Assembly: GCA_002480935.1 (NCBI GenBank)
Contig: DLDC01000158.1
Coordinates: 1-8,459, forward strand
Reading direction: 5' to 3'
DNA: 8,459 nt
From: Prevotella sp. UBA7782
GTDB lineage: Bacteria > Bacteroidota > Bacteroidia > Bacteroidales > Bacteroidaceae
Each line of letters starts with the position of its first letter. Position 1 is the first letter of the stretch. The position numbers and the translations under genes are program-made. Shown piece after piece: positions 1-5,532 of this stretch. The notes beneath the pieces are model-generated. The model searched no databases. It was not told the DNA's origin and saw only the letters and a program-made list of their open reading frames with translations.

Positions 1-30
1 TGGAAAGACATTAAAGTTATAGGAGATTAA
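1..30 (+). CDS. rpmB: 50S ribosomal protein L28, C-terminal end (partial)
   Basis: Frame 1 reads WKDIKVIGD followed by TAA. This matches my memory of how Bacteroidota L28 proteins end, and rpmB is the usual gene directly before rpmG in this phylum. Only nine codons are visible because the gene begins left of the window. The other two frames also hit stops within this stretch, so the call rests on the residue match and the gene order, not on length. L28 is a large-subunit ribosomal protein. The stop lies 5 bases before the rpmG start, and the last codons contain the rpmG ribosome binding site, which suggests the two are co-transcribed. Confidence 0.7.
   Translation, partial: WKDIKVIGD
21..25 (+). 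promoter_or_regulatory. Ribosome binding site of rpmG
   Basis: AGGAG lies 10 bases before the rpmG ATG, inside the last codons of rpmB. Clear Shine-Dalgarno sequences are uncommon in this window, so this one helps fix the rpmG start at 36. Confidence 0.6.
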
Positions 31-35
31 TCGTC

Positions 36-224
36 ATGGCAAAGAAAGCAAAGGGCAATAGAGTGCAGGTAATACTTGAGTGCACCGAGATGAAGAACAG
101 TGGTCTGCCCGGCACGAGCCGTTATATAACCACAAAGAATCGTAAGAACACCCCGGGACGTCTTGAGCTGATGAAGTATAACCCTATACTGAAGAAGATG
201 ACCCTCCACAAGGAGATTAAGTAA
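36..224 (+). CDS. rpmG: 50S ribosomal protein L33
   Basis: This encodes a 62-residue basic protein, a normal L33 length. The start [18 protein letters not shown] and the later pattern [18 protein letters not shown] with a KYNP motif near residues 47-50 are typical of L33. L33 is a small protein of the large ribosomal subunit near the E site. Only one cysteine is present (residue 16), so the paired CxxC knuckles of zinc-binding L33 are absent. This is the zinc-independent (C-) form. The gene sits between rpmB and the DUF4295 gene, the standard Bacteroidota arrangement. The ATG at 36 has an AGGAG upstream and no better alternative. Confidence 0.95.
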   Translation: MAKKAKGNRVQVILECTEMKNSGLPGTSRYITTKNRKNTPGRLELMKYNPILKKMTLHKEIK

Positions 225-250
225 GTCTAACAATTTAAAGGCTAAGTAAA

Positions 251-409
251 ATGGCAAAGAAAGCGGTCGCTACCCTCCATGAAGGTTCTACGGATGGTCG
301 CGCATATACAAAGGTTATCAAGATGGTGAAGAGCCCCAAGACAGGAGCTTACATCTTTGATGAGCATATGGTGCCCAACGAGGCAGTTAAAGATTTCTTT
401 AAGAATTAA
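251..409 (+). CDS. DUF4295 family small basic protein
   Basis: A 52-residue open frame starts MAKKAVATLHEGSTDGRAYT, contains KMVKSPKTGAYIFDEHMVP, and ends DFFKN before TAA. It resembles the DUF4295 family, which occurs as short lysine-rich proteins encoded right after rpmG in Bacteroidota; the SPKTGAY core and the VPN...VKDFF end are the recognisable parts. No function is established for the family that I know of. Size, charge and position inside a ribosomal-protein operon suggest a ribosome-associated role, which is inference. It starts 26 bases after rpmG with only a weak AAAGG (237-241) as a possible ribosome site. A terminator follows 22 bases after the stop. Confidence 0.9.
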   Translation: MAKKAVATLHEGSTDGRAYTKVIKMVKSPKTGAYIFDEHMVPNEAVKDFFKN

Positions 410-431
410 TTATTCTGACAGATAAAATCTG

Positions 432-464
432 AAAGGTTGCAAATTATTTTGCAACCTTTTTTAT
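432..464 (+). terminator. Rho-independent terminator after the rpmB-rpmG-DUF4295 operon
   Basis: A perfect 12-bp stem pairs 432-443 (AAAGGTTGCAAA) with 448-459, around a four-base loop TTAT, and runs into a T-rich tract at 457-468. It separates the ribosomal-protein operon from ftsY. The downstream arm also contains the likely -33 element of the ftsY promoter. Confidence 0.88.
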
Positions 465-478
465 TTTTAGTATCTTTG
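448..478 (+). promoter_or_regulatory. Bacteroidota-type promoter for ftsY
   Basis: TTTG at 448-451 (-33 element) is followed by 19 bases and then TATCTTTG at 471-478, an exact match to the TAnnTTTG -7 consensus known from Bacteroides primary-sigma promoters. Transcription would begin around 483-486, leaving a leader of only about 12-15 bases before the ftsY ATG at 497. The -33 element lies inside the terminator stem, so the two signals share bases. Confidence 0.72.
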
Positions 479-496
479 CAACAAAATATATCAGTT

Positions 497-1456
497 ATGG
501 GCTTATTTGGGCTGTTCAATAAGAGCAAGAAAGAAACGCTAGACAAAGGATTGGAGAAGACCAAGCAGAGCGTCTTTTCTAAGATAGCACGTGCCGTTGC
601 CGGTAAATCTACAGTAGATGATGATGTGCTTGACAATCTTGAAGAGATTCTTATCTCGTCTGACGTGGGCGTAGAAACCACCATCAAAATCATTGACCGT
701 ATACAGGAAAGGGTAAAAAGGGACAAGTATGTATCTACCAGAGAGCTTAATAGAATTCTGAGGGAGGAAATAGCCAAACTGCTTACGGAGAGTAACAACG
801 GCAGCAACAGCGATTGGGACATTCCGCAAGGGCACAAGCCTTACGTCATTTTGGTGGTTGGTGTCAACGGAGTTGGTAAGACAACTACCATTGGCAAGCT
901 GGCTTATCAATTCAAGAAAGCCGGAAAGAAGGTCTATTTAGGTGCTGCCGACACCTTCAGGGCTGCAGCAGTAGAACAAATAGATATATGGGGCAAGCGT
1001 GTTGGAGTGCCTGTTGTGAAGCAGCAAATGGGCTCCGACCCTGCCAGCGTGGCTTTCGATACCCTGCAGAGTGCCAAGGCTAATGATGCCGATGTTGTGC
1101 TTATCGACACAGCCGGAAGACTCCATAACAAGGTGGGATTGATGAACGAGCTGAAGAAAATAAAGGATGTAATGAAGAAGATTATACCCACAGCGCCCGA
1201 CGAAGTACTGTTGGTGCTCGACGGCTCTACCGGACAAAATGCCTTTGAGCAGGCCAAACAGTTCTCGGCTGTTACACAAATCACTTCACTCGCCATTACC
1301 AAACTCGACGGAACAGCCAAAGGAGGCGTGGTAATTGGTATCAGTGACCAGCTGAAAGTGCCTGTTAAGTACATTGGACTAGGTGAAGGAATGGAAGATC
1401 TTCAGCTCTTTGACAAAGAACAATTCGTAGATTCTCTTTTCAAGAATGAAGCATAA
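497..1456 (+). CDS. ftsY: Signal recognition particle receptor FtsY (SRP GTPase)
   Basis: This 319-residue GTPase receives SRP-bound ribosomes at the inner membrane and delivers nascent membrane proteins to SecYEG. The N domain (about residues 1-105) is helical. The G domain carries the P-loop GVNGVGKT (122-129), the SRP-GTPase insertion signature DTFRAAA (152-158), DTAGR (204-208), TKLDG (268-272), and the closing GLGEGMEDLQLFD. The acidic A domain of E. coli FtsY is missing; the start MGLFGLFNKSKK offers a short amphipathic membrane-contact helix instead, common in many bacteria. An in-frame ATG at 437 would add 20 residues, but it lies inside the terminator and upstream of the promoter -7 box, so 497 is preferred. 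No Shine-Dalgarno sequence is visible. The 3' end overlaps rimO by 11 bases. Confidence 0.97.
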   Translation: MGLFGLFNKSKKETLDKGLEKTKQSVFSKIARAVAGKSTVDDDVLDNLEEILISSDVGVETTIKIIDRIQERVKRDKYVSTRELNRILREEIAKLLTESNNGSNSDWDIPQGHKPYVILVVGVNGVGKTTTIGKLAYQFKKAGKKVYLGAADTFRAAAVEQIDIWGKRVGVPVVKQQMGSDPASVAFDTLQSAKANDADVVLIDTAGRLHNKVGLMNELKKIKDVMKKIIPTAPDEVLLVLDGSTGQNAFEQAKQFSAVTQITSLAITKLDGTAKGGVVIGISDQLKVPVKYIGLGEGMEDLQLFDKEQFVDSLFKNEA

Positions 1457-2747
1457 TCAGATAGATATCATCACTATGGGCTGCTCAAAGAACCTTGTAG
1501 ACTCTGAGCTGCTTATGAAACAGTTTGAGGCTAACGGCTATCACTGCGTGCACGACTCTAAGCGGCCACAAGGCGAGATAGCCGTCATCAACACGTGTGG
1601 CTTCATTGAGAGCGCTAAAGAAGAGAGCATTAACACCATTCTAGAGTTTGTAGCCCGTAAGCAAGCCGGACAACTTAACAAGCTCTTTGTCATGGGGTGC
1701 CTCTCACAGAGATATAAGGACGAACTGGAACGAGAAATACCAGAGGTAGATAAGTTCTATGGCAAGTTCAACTACAAGCAGCTCCTTCATGATTTAGGCA
1801 AGGCCGACATACCGTCGTGCGACGGCCAACGCCATATAACAACACCCAAGCACTATGCATATATTAAGATAGCCGAGGGATGCGACAGGCATTGCGCCTA
1901 TTGCGCCATCCCTCTCATTACGGGCAAACATGTGAGCCGTCCCATGAACGAAATACTCAATGAGGTGAGCGAACTGGTTGCCCAGGGCACAAAAGAATTT
2001 CAGGTCATTGAACAAGAGCTTACCTACTATGGCGTAGATATTGACGGTCACCACCACATAGCCGAGCTGATAAGTAAAATGGCTGACATCCAAGGCGTCA
2101 AATGGATCAGGCTTCACTATGCCTATCCCAACGACTTTCCTATGGAACTGCTCGATGTGATGCGCGAAAAGCCTAATGTGTGCAAGTATCTGGACATTGC
2201 ATTGCAACACATCAGCGACCACATGTTGCAGAGAATGCACAGACATGTGACCAAAGCCGATACTCTGCAGTTGCTAAAGGAGATAAGAAATAGGGTGCCG
2301 GGCATACATATCAGGACAACACTCATGGTGGGATTTCCCGGAGAGACAGACGAAGACTTCAACGAGCTGATGCAATTCGTAAAGGAACAACGCTTCGAGC
2401 GCATGGGCGCCTTTGCCTATTCAGAAGAGGAGGGCACTTACAGCGCCACGCATTATGAAGATGATGTGCCGCCAGAGATGAAACAGCAACGTCTCGACAC
2501 ACTCATGGCTTTGCAGCAAGACATCAGCGAAGAGATTGAAGCACAGAAAGTGGGAAGCGTCATGACGGCCATCATAGACCGTAAAGAAGGTGATTACTAC
2601 ATCGGACGCACCGAATATTGCTCGCCGGAAGTAGACCCCGAAGTGCTCATCCCCGCTTCTGAGCGTAGACTCCGTGTGGGACAGTTCTATCAAGTGAGGA
2701 TTACAGGCTCTGACGAGTTTGACCTTTTCGCAACAACAAGACTATAA
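1446..2747 (+). CDS. rimO: Ribosomal protein S12 (aspartate) methylthiotransferase RimO
   Basis: This 433-residue radical-SAM enzyme adds a methylthio group to the conserved aspartate of ribosomal protein S12. The N-terminal UPF0004 domain has three cluster-binding cysteines: C13 (MGCSKNLVDSE), C51 (NTCGF) and C85 (MGCLSQRY). The radical-SAM domain has the CxxxCxxC motif at C146, C150 and C153 (EGCDRHCAYCAIP). A TRAM-like domain occupies about residues 367-431. RimO is favoured over the tRNA enzymes MiaB and MtaB by the CSKNLVDSE start, the LTYYGVD motif and the QHISD stretch (254-258). Length is normal. The start overlaps the end of ftsY, implying translational coupling. The HU gene follows 8 bases after the stop. 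In the usual IAQ(D/E)LTYYG motif the alanine is replaced by glutamate (IEQELTYYG); that site varies within the family. Confidence 0.96.
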   Translation: MKHNQIDIITMGCSKNLVDSELLMKQFEANGYHCVHDSKRPQGEIAVINTCGFIESAKEESINTILEFVARKQAGQLNKLFVMGCLSQRYKDELEREIPEVDKFYGKFNYKQLLHDLGKADIPSCDGQRHITTPKHYAYIKIAEGCDRHCAYCAIPLITGKHVSRPMNEILNEVSELVAQGTKEFQVIEQELTYYGVDIDGHHHIAELISKMADIQGVKWIRLHYAYPNDFPMELLDVMREKPNVCKYLDIALQHISDHMLQRMHRHVTKADTLQLLKEIRNRVPGIHIRTTLMVGFPGETDEDFNELMQFVKEQRFERMGAFAYSEEEGTYSATHYEDDVPPEMKQQRLDTLMALQQDISEEIEAQKVGSVMTAIIDRKEGDYYIGRTEYCSPEVDPEVLIPASERRLRVGQFYQVRITGSDEFDLFATTRL

Positions 2748-2755
2748 GCAACATT

Positions 2756-3043
2756 ATGAACAATAAAGAGTTTATCTCTGCTCTGTCACAACGAACCGGC
2801 TATTCGCAAGAAGACACTCAGCGATTGGTGAGTAATCTAGTTACTGCAATGGGCAACGAGTTTATGAACGGTGAGTCGGTGAACATAGCAGGTTTCGGAA
2901 CTTTCGACGTAAAGAAGCGGTTGGAGCGGGTGCTCATCAATCCCTCTTCAAAGAAGCGCATGTTGGTTCCGCCTAAGCTGATATTGAATTTCCGACCTGC
3001 TGCCTCTGTTAAAGAAAAGTTGAAGAAAGGAGGCGAGGCCTGA
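2756..3043 (+). CDS. HU-family DNA-binding protein
   Basis: This 95-residue protein has the HU/IHF fold: an N-terminal helix pair (NKEFISALSQRTGYSQEDTQ), the GFGTF turn near residues 46-50, and a beta-arm region with an INP motif (61-63) whose proline normally intercalates in the DNA minor groove. Positive charge follows the proline (SSKKR). Its length is that of canonical HU, so it probably dimerises and bends DNA in the nucleoid. The arm is divergent (ERVLINPSSKKRM in place of the usual RxGRNPxTG), so it is not the major housekeeping HU and DNA preference cannot be read from the sequence. No Shine-Dalgarno sequence precedes ATG 2756. It lies between rimO and a second HU-domain gene that begins 2 bases after its stop, so it may partner with that protein. 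Confidence 0.92.
   Translation: MNNKEFISALSQRTGYSQEDTQRLVSNLVTAMGNEFMNGESVNIAGFGTFDVKKRLERVLINPSSKKRMLVPPKLILNFRPAASVKEKLKKGGEA
3026..3033 (+). promoter_or_regulatory. Strong Shine-Dalgarno site for the HU-LysM gene
   Basis: AAAGGAGG is a near-complete match to the anti-Shine-Dalgarno sequence. It sits in the last codons of the upstream HU gene, 12 bases before ATG 3046. Most other starts in this window have nothing comparable, and the spacing is on the long side, so its use is likely but not certain. Confidence 0.5.
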
Positions 3044-3045
3044 TT

Positions 3046-4290
3046 ATGGTGAAATCATCGTTAAGAAGAATAACCGAAAGCGTAGCTAAAAAGCAAAAGC
3101 TGCCCGTAGAAGACATAGAAAAGTTCATCACAGCCCTGTTTGAGGTTACTGATGAGGGCCTTCATGCTGACAAACAAGTAAAGATCAAGGGTCTTGGAAC
3201 ATTCAAGATAACCACCGTAAAGCCTCGCGAAAGTGTTAATGTAAACACGGGTGAAAGGGTGCTTATCAATAGTCATGACAAGGTTACGTTCACCCCCGAC
3301 GCGTCTATGAAAGAGCTTGTGAATAAGCCTTTTGCACAATTCAAGACCGTGGTGGTGAATGATGGTGTTGATATAGCCAAGCTTGAAACTACCGAACAGT
3401 TGGAAGAGGAGAAAGAAGAAGACAACTCTCCTGAACCCGAAAAAACAGAGGAGGTACAAGAATCAGCAGAAAGCGAAGCTCAGCAACCCGCAACAACCGT
3501 GGTGGATGAGGCAGCCCCTGAAACCAAAGATGTTGAAGTTCCGCGCGAAGCGGAAAGACTAGAACCTGCCGTCAACGCCGAAGAGGCCAAGCAAGAAGAG
3601 GCTGAGCCGGTGGCAGTGCCTACACCTCGTGAAGTAAAGGTGGAACCCCTGATACAAGAAAAAACAGTCGAAAATCGACCAAAAAGGCCCATGGAGCCTG
3701 CCGTCAACGCCGAAGAGGCCAAGCAAGAAGGGGCTGGGCCGGTGGTAGTGCCTACGCCTCGTGAAGTAAAGGCAAAACCCGTGATACAAGAAAAGCCTGT
3801 CGAGGCTCAACCAAAAAGGCCTATATCGCCTGCCGAAAATGCCCCTTTGAGGCGGCAAAAGCGGCATTATTGGCTGGCAATATCATTGGTTGTGGCTTTC
3901 ATCCTTGGAATAGCAATATTCTCATATAATTCTTTCCAAACAACCACAGAGCAACCTAAGGTTGCGATGAAGCCTGAGCCAAAGGCCAACACCAAGACTT
4001 CTACATGCAAGACCAAGGCACCACAGCCTCCTAAAGAGGCAGACGATCCCTATGCCGTCAAGCCTATGGCTGAATATATGAAGGATCCCAGAATTAAATA
4101 TGGCGCTTATGATATTGTAGGAATAGACAAAATCGTCACACTACGTGAGGGTCAGACCCTTCAGTCTGTTTGCAATAGCACGTTGGGAAGCTACATGATA
4201 TGCTACTTCGAGGCTGTCAATCCCGACAAGAAGCTCAAGGCAGGTGACAAAGTTCGCATTCCTAAGGTTAAAATTCGCAAGCGCAATTAA
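3046..4290 (+). CDS. Membrane-anchored HU-domain protein with C-terminal LysM-like domain
   Basis: This is a 414-residue, apparently three-part protein. Residues 1-95 are HU-like: a helix pair (VEDIEKFITALFEV), the GLGTF turn at 49-53, and an arm with NVNTGERVLIN. Residues 96-270 form a low-complexity linker, first very acidic (EEEKEEDNSPEPEKTEE) and then proline/lysine-rich with two tandem 44-residue repeats (173-216 and 217-260). A single hydrophobic segment lies at about 275-294 (YWLAISLVVAFILGIAIFSY), preceded by RRQKRH, so positive-inside favours a cytoplasmic N-terminus. After a second Pro/Lys-rich linker, residues 361-408 resemble LysM: LREGQTLQSV, then VNPDKKLKAGDKVRIPK. Two cysteines (376, 386) lie in that domain. 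LysM domains bind N-acetylglucosamine polymers such as peptidoglycan. HU fused to cell-wall domains is known in Bacteroidota, but I know of no firm function. Nucleoid-envelope tethering is inference. The domains are recognised by eye. Confidence 0.85.
   Translation: MVKSSLRRITESVAKKQKLPVEDIEKFITALFEVTDEGLHADKQVKIKGLGTFKITTVKPRESVNVNTGERVLINSHDKVTFTPDASMKELVNKPFAQFKTVVVNDGVDIAKLETTEQLEEEKEEDNSPEPEKTEEVQESAESEAQQPATTVVDEAAPETKDVEVPREAERLEPAVNAEEAKQEEAEPVAVPTPREVKVEPLIQEKTVENRPKRPMEPAVNAEEAKQEGAGPVVVPTPREVKAKPVIQEKPVEAQPKRPISPAENAPLRRQKRHYWLAISLVVAFILGIAIFSYNSFQTTTEQPKVAMKPEPKANTKTSTCKTKAPQPPKEADDPYAVKPMAEYMKDPRIKYGAYDIVGIDKIVTLREGQTLQSVCNSTLGSYMICYFEAVNPDKKLKAGDKVRIPKVKIRKRN
3562..3825 (+). repeat. 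Two-copy 132-bp in-frame tandem repeat in the HU-LysM linker
   Basis: Copy 1 is 3562-3693 and copy 2 is 3694-3825, each coding 44 residues that begin EPAVNAEEAKQE and end PKRPM or PKRPI. Counting by hand, 18 of 132 bases differ (about 86% identity) and 34 of 44 residues match. A run of 34 identical bases lies near the start of each unit. A short decayed third start (SPAENAP, from 3826) follows. Of the 18 differences, 13 change the residue, consistent with weak constraint on linker sequence. Confidence 0.93.
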
Positions 4291-4326
4291 CAAAAGAGCA
4301 TTAAATTTGTAAAGATAGAATGATTG

Positions 4327-4365
4327 AAAAAGTTTCTTAAAATATTGGTTTTAAGAAACTTTTTT
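4327..4365 (+). terminator. Rho-independent terminator after the ftsY-rimO-HU-HU unit
   Basis: A perfect 16-bp inverted repeat pairs 4327-4342 (AAAAAGTTTCTTAAAA) with 4349-4364 around the loop TATTGG, and the 3' arm ends in six T residues. The stem is AT-rich, and the A and T tracts on its flanks mean it could act in either direction, although there is no converging gene here. It lies 36 bases after the HU-LysM stop. Confidence 0.85.
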
Positions 4366-4386
4366 AATATTATTTAGGTGCTTATC

Positions 4387-4418
4387 TTCGCCCATAACGC
4401 TTTAATATTGTACTTTTG
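4387..4418 (+). promoter_or_regulatory. Bacteroidota-type promoter for the moxR-bat operon
   Basis: TACTTTTG at 4411-4418 matches the TAnnTTTG -7 consensus exactly. TTCG at 4387-4390, 20 bases upstream, is a one-mismatch form of the TTTG -33 element. Transcription would begin near 4423-4426, giving a leader of about 40 bases before ATG 4465. A 7-bp inverted repeat (4394-4400 and 4418-4424) brackets the -7 box. Confidence 0.68.
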
Positions 4419-4424
4419 CGTTAT
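4394..4424 (+). promoter_or_regulatory. Inverted repeat around the moxR promoter, possible operator
   Basis: ATAACGC at 4394-4400 and GCGTTAT at 4418-4424 are exact reverse complements separated by 17 bases. They flank the -7 element, and the right arm would cover the transcription start. The arrangement fits a repressor site, but the arms are short and a chance occurrence is quite possible. Confidence 0.3.
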
Positions 4425-4464
4425 AAATAAGGTATAATACAAACATTATAAAAATATTTCAGTC

Positions 4465-5460
4465 ATGGCAGAAGCTATTGATATTCGTGAACTCAATGCA
4501 CGAATAGAACAACAAAGCGCATTTATAACCAACCTGAGAACCGGAATGGACCAGGTGATAGTGGGTCAGAAGCATCTTGTAGATGCCCTTCTCATTAGCC
4601 TGCTCAGCGGTGGACATATCTTGTTGGAGGGTGTTCCGGGTCTTGCTAAGACGCTGGCCATAAAGACACTGGCTCATCTCATCGATGCTCAATACAGCCG
4701 TATACAGTTCACACCCGACCTCTTGCCGGCCGATGTGGTGGGAACGCTCATCTATTCTCAGAAAGACGAGCACTTTCATGTAAAGAAAGGACCTGTGTTT
4801 GCCAACTTCGTGCTTGCTGACGAAATAAACCGTGCCCCGGCAAAAGTGCAGAGCGCGCTTCTTGAAGCCATGCAGGAACACCAGGTTACCATCGGTGACG
4901 AGACATTCGCGTTGCCTAATCCCTTCTTGGTAATGGCCACTCAGAACCCTATTGAGCAAGAGGGCACCTACACACTGCCTGAGGCTCAGGTGGATAGATT
5001 TATGCTGAAAGTGCTCATCGACTATCCTACACTCGACGAGGAAAAGCTCATCATGCGTGAAAATCTGCGCAAGGAGATGCCTTCCGTGAAGGCTGTTACC
5101 AGTGCAGAGGATATTCTGAATGCCCGTGACGTGGTGAACGACGTTTATATCGACGAAAAAATAGAGCAATACATTGCCGACATAGTGTTTGCTACACGCT
5201 ATCCTGACCGTTATCAGCTGCCCAAACTGAAAAACATGATAAGCTTTGGCGGGTCGCCTCGTGCCAGCATCAATCTGGCCAAAGCAGCCAGAGCCTATGC
5301 CTTTATCAAGCATCGTGGCTATGTGGTGCCAGAAGATGTGCGCGCCGTTGCACACGACGTGCTTCGCCATCGCATCGGACTGTCGTATGAGGCAGAGGCC
5401 AGCAGCATAACAAGCGAGGAAATTATCAGCGAGATTATCAACAAAGTAGAGGTGCCTTGA
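4465..5460 (+). CDS. MoxR-family AAA+ ATPase
   Basis: This 331-residue protein has normal MoxR length. It has Walker A GVPGLAKT (56-63), Walker B VLADEINRA (116-124), sensor 1 MATQNP (157-162) followed by IEQEGTYTLPEAQVDRF, which is diagnostic of MoxR proteins and includes the arginine-finger region, and a sensor-2 segment GGSPRA (262-267). MoxR ATPases form cytoplasmic rings that use ATP to remodel or activate partner proteins, typically vWA-domain proteins coded next to them, as here. In Bacteroides and Francisella the equivalent gene heads the aerotolerance or stress-related Bat cluster. It is the first gene after its own promoter. The start MAEAIDIREL has no Shine-Dalgarno sequence; no in-frame alternative upstream seems better. 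A 72-base gap separates it from the DUF58 gene. Confidence 0.95.
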   Translation: MAEAIDIRELNARIEQQSAFITNLRTGMDQVIVGQKHLVDALLISLLSGGHILLEGVPGLAKTLAIKTLAHLIDAQYSRIQFTPDLLPADVVGTLIYSQKDEHFHVKKGPVFANFVLADEINRAPAKVQSALLEAMQEHQVTIGDETFALPNPFLVMATQNPIEQEGTYTLPEAQVDRFMLKVLIDYPTLDEEKLIMRENLRKEMPSVKAVTSAEDILNARDVVNDVYIDEKIEQYIADIVFATRYPDRYQLPKLKNMISFGGSPRASINLAKAARAYAFIKHRGYVVPEDVRAVAHDVLRHRIGLSYEAEASSITSEEIISEIINKVEVP

Positions 5461-5520
5461 CCTGCCCCGGCGGCCGGGATAAAACCTCATGAAAGAGCAT
5501 AGTGTAACTATATAGCAAAC

Positions 5521-5524
5521 GGAG
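5521..5524 (+). promoter_or_regulatory. Ribosome binding site deciding the GTG start of the DUF58 gene
   Basis: GGAG lies 8 bases before GTG 5533. With no in-frame ATG nearby, and with family members beginning at the equivalent residue (a start like ME-SDILKKVR), this site supports GTG as the true start. Confidence 0.65.
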
Positions 5525-5532
5525 AAAAACCA

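Noticed and set aside
211..220. Second copy of the decamer AGGAGATTAA (also at 21-30) as a ribosome site for the DUF4295 gene
   Set aside because: It is 30 bases from ATG 251, too far to position a ribosome, and it codes the KEIK end of L33. The repeat is probably chance.
437..496. A 20-residue N-terminal extension of FtsY from an upstream in-frame ATG
   Set aside because: The codons lie in the terminator stem and upstream of the promoter -7 box, so they would not be on the ftsY transcript. The residues are hydrophobic and unlike an FtsY start, while MGLFGLFNK is typical.
1446..2747. MiaB or MtaB tRNA methylthiotransferase as an alternative to RimO
   Set aside because: The CSKNLVDSE start, the LTYYGVD and QHISD motifs and the length fit RimO better.
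3480..3867. Antisense open frames opposite the HU-LysM linker
   Set aside because: They are shadows of the low-complexity, repeat-containing coding strand. Their residues mirror the Glu/Pro/Ala codons and there is no start signal or family resemblance.
4433..4438. TATAAT resembling an E. coli -10 box upstream of moxR
   Set aside because: Bacteroidota primary sigma factors use TAnnTTTG, which is present exactly at 4411-4418, and no suitable -35 accompanies the TATAAT.
4459..5490. A 343-codon antisense open frame opposite moxR
   Set aside because: The + strand frame carries every MoxR motif. The antisense product is rich in His, Cys and Arg, matches nothing I recognise, and arises from codon bias of the real gene.
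5490..5516. Eight-codon open frame between moxR and the DUF58 gene
   Set aside because: It is very short, has no ribosome site, and an open frame of this size is expected by chance.
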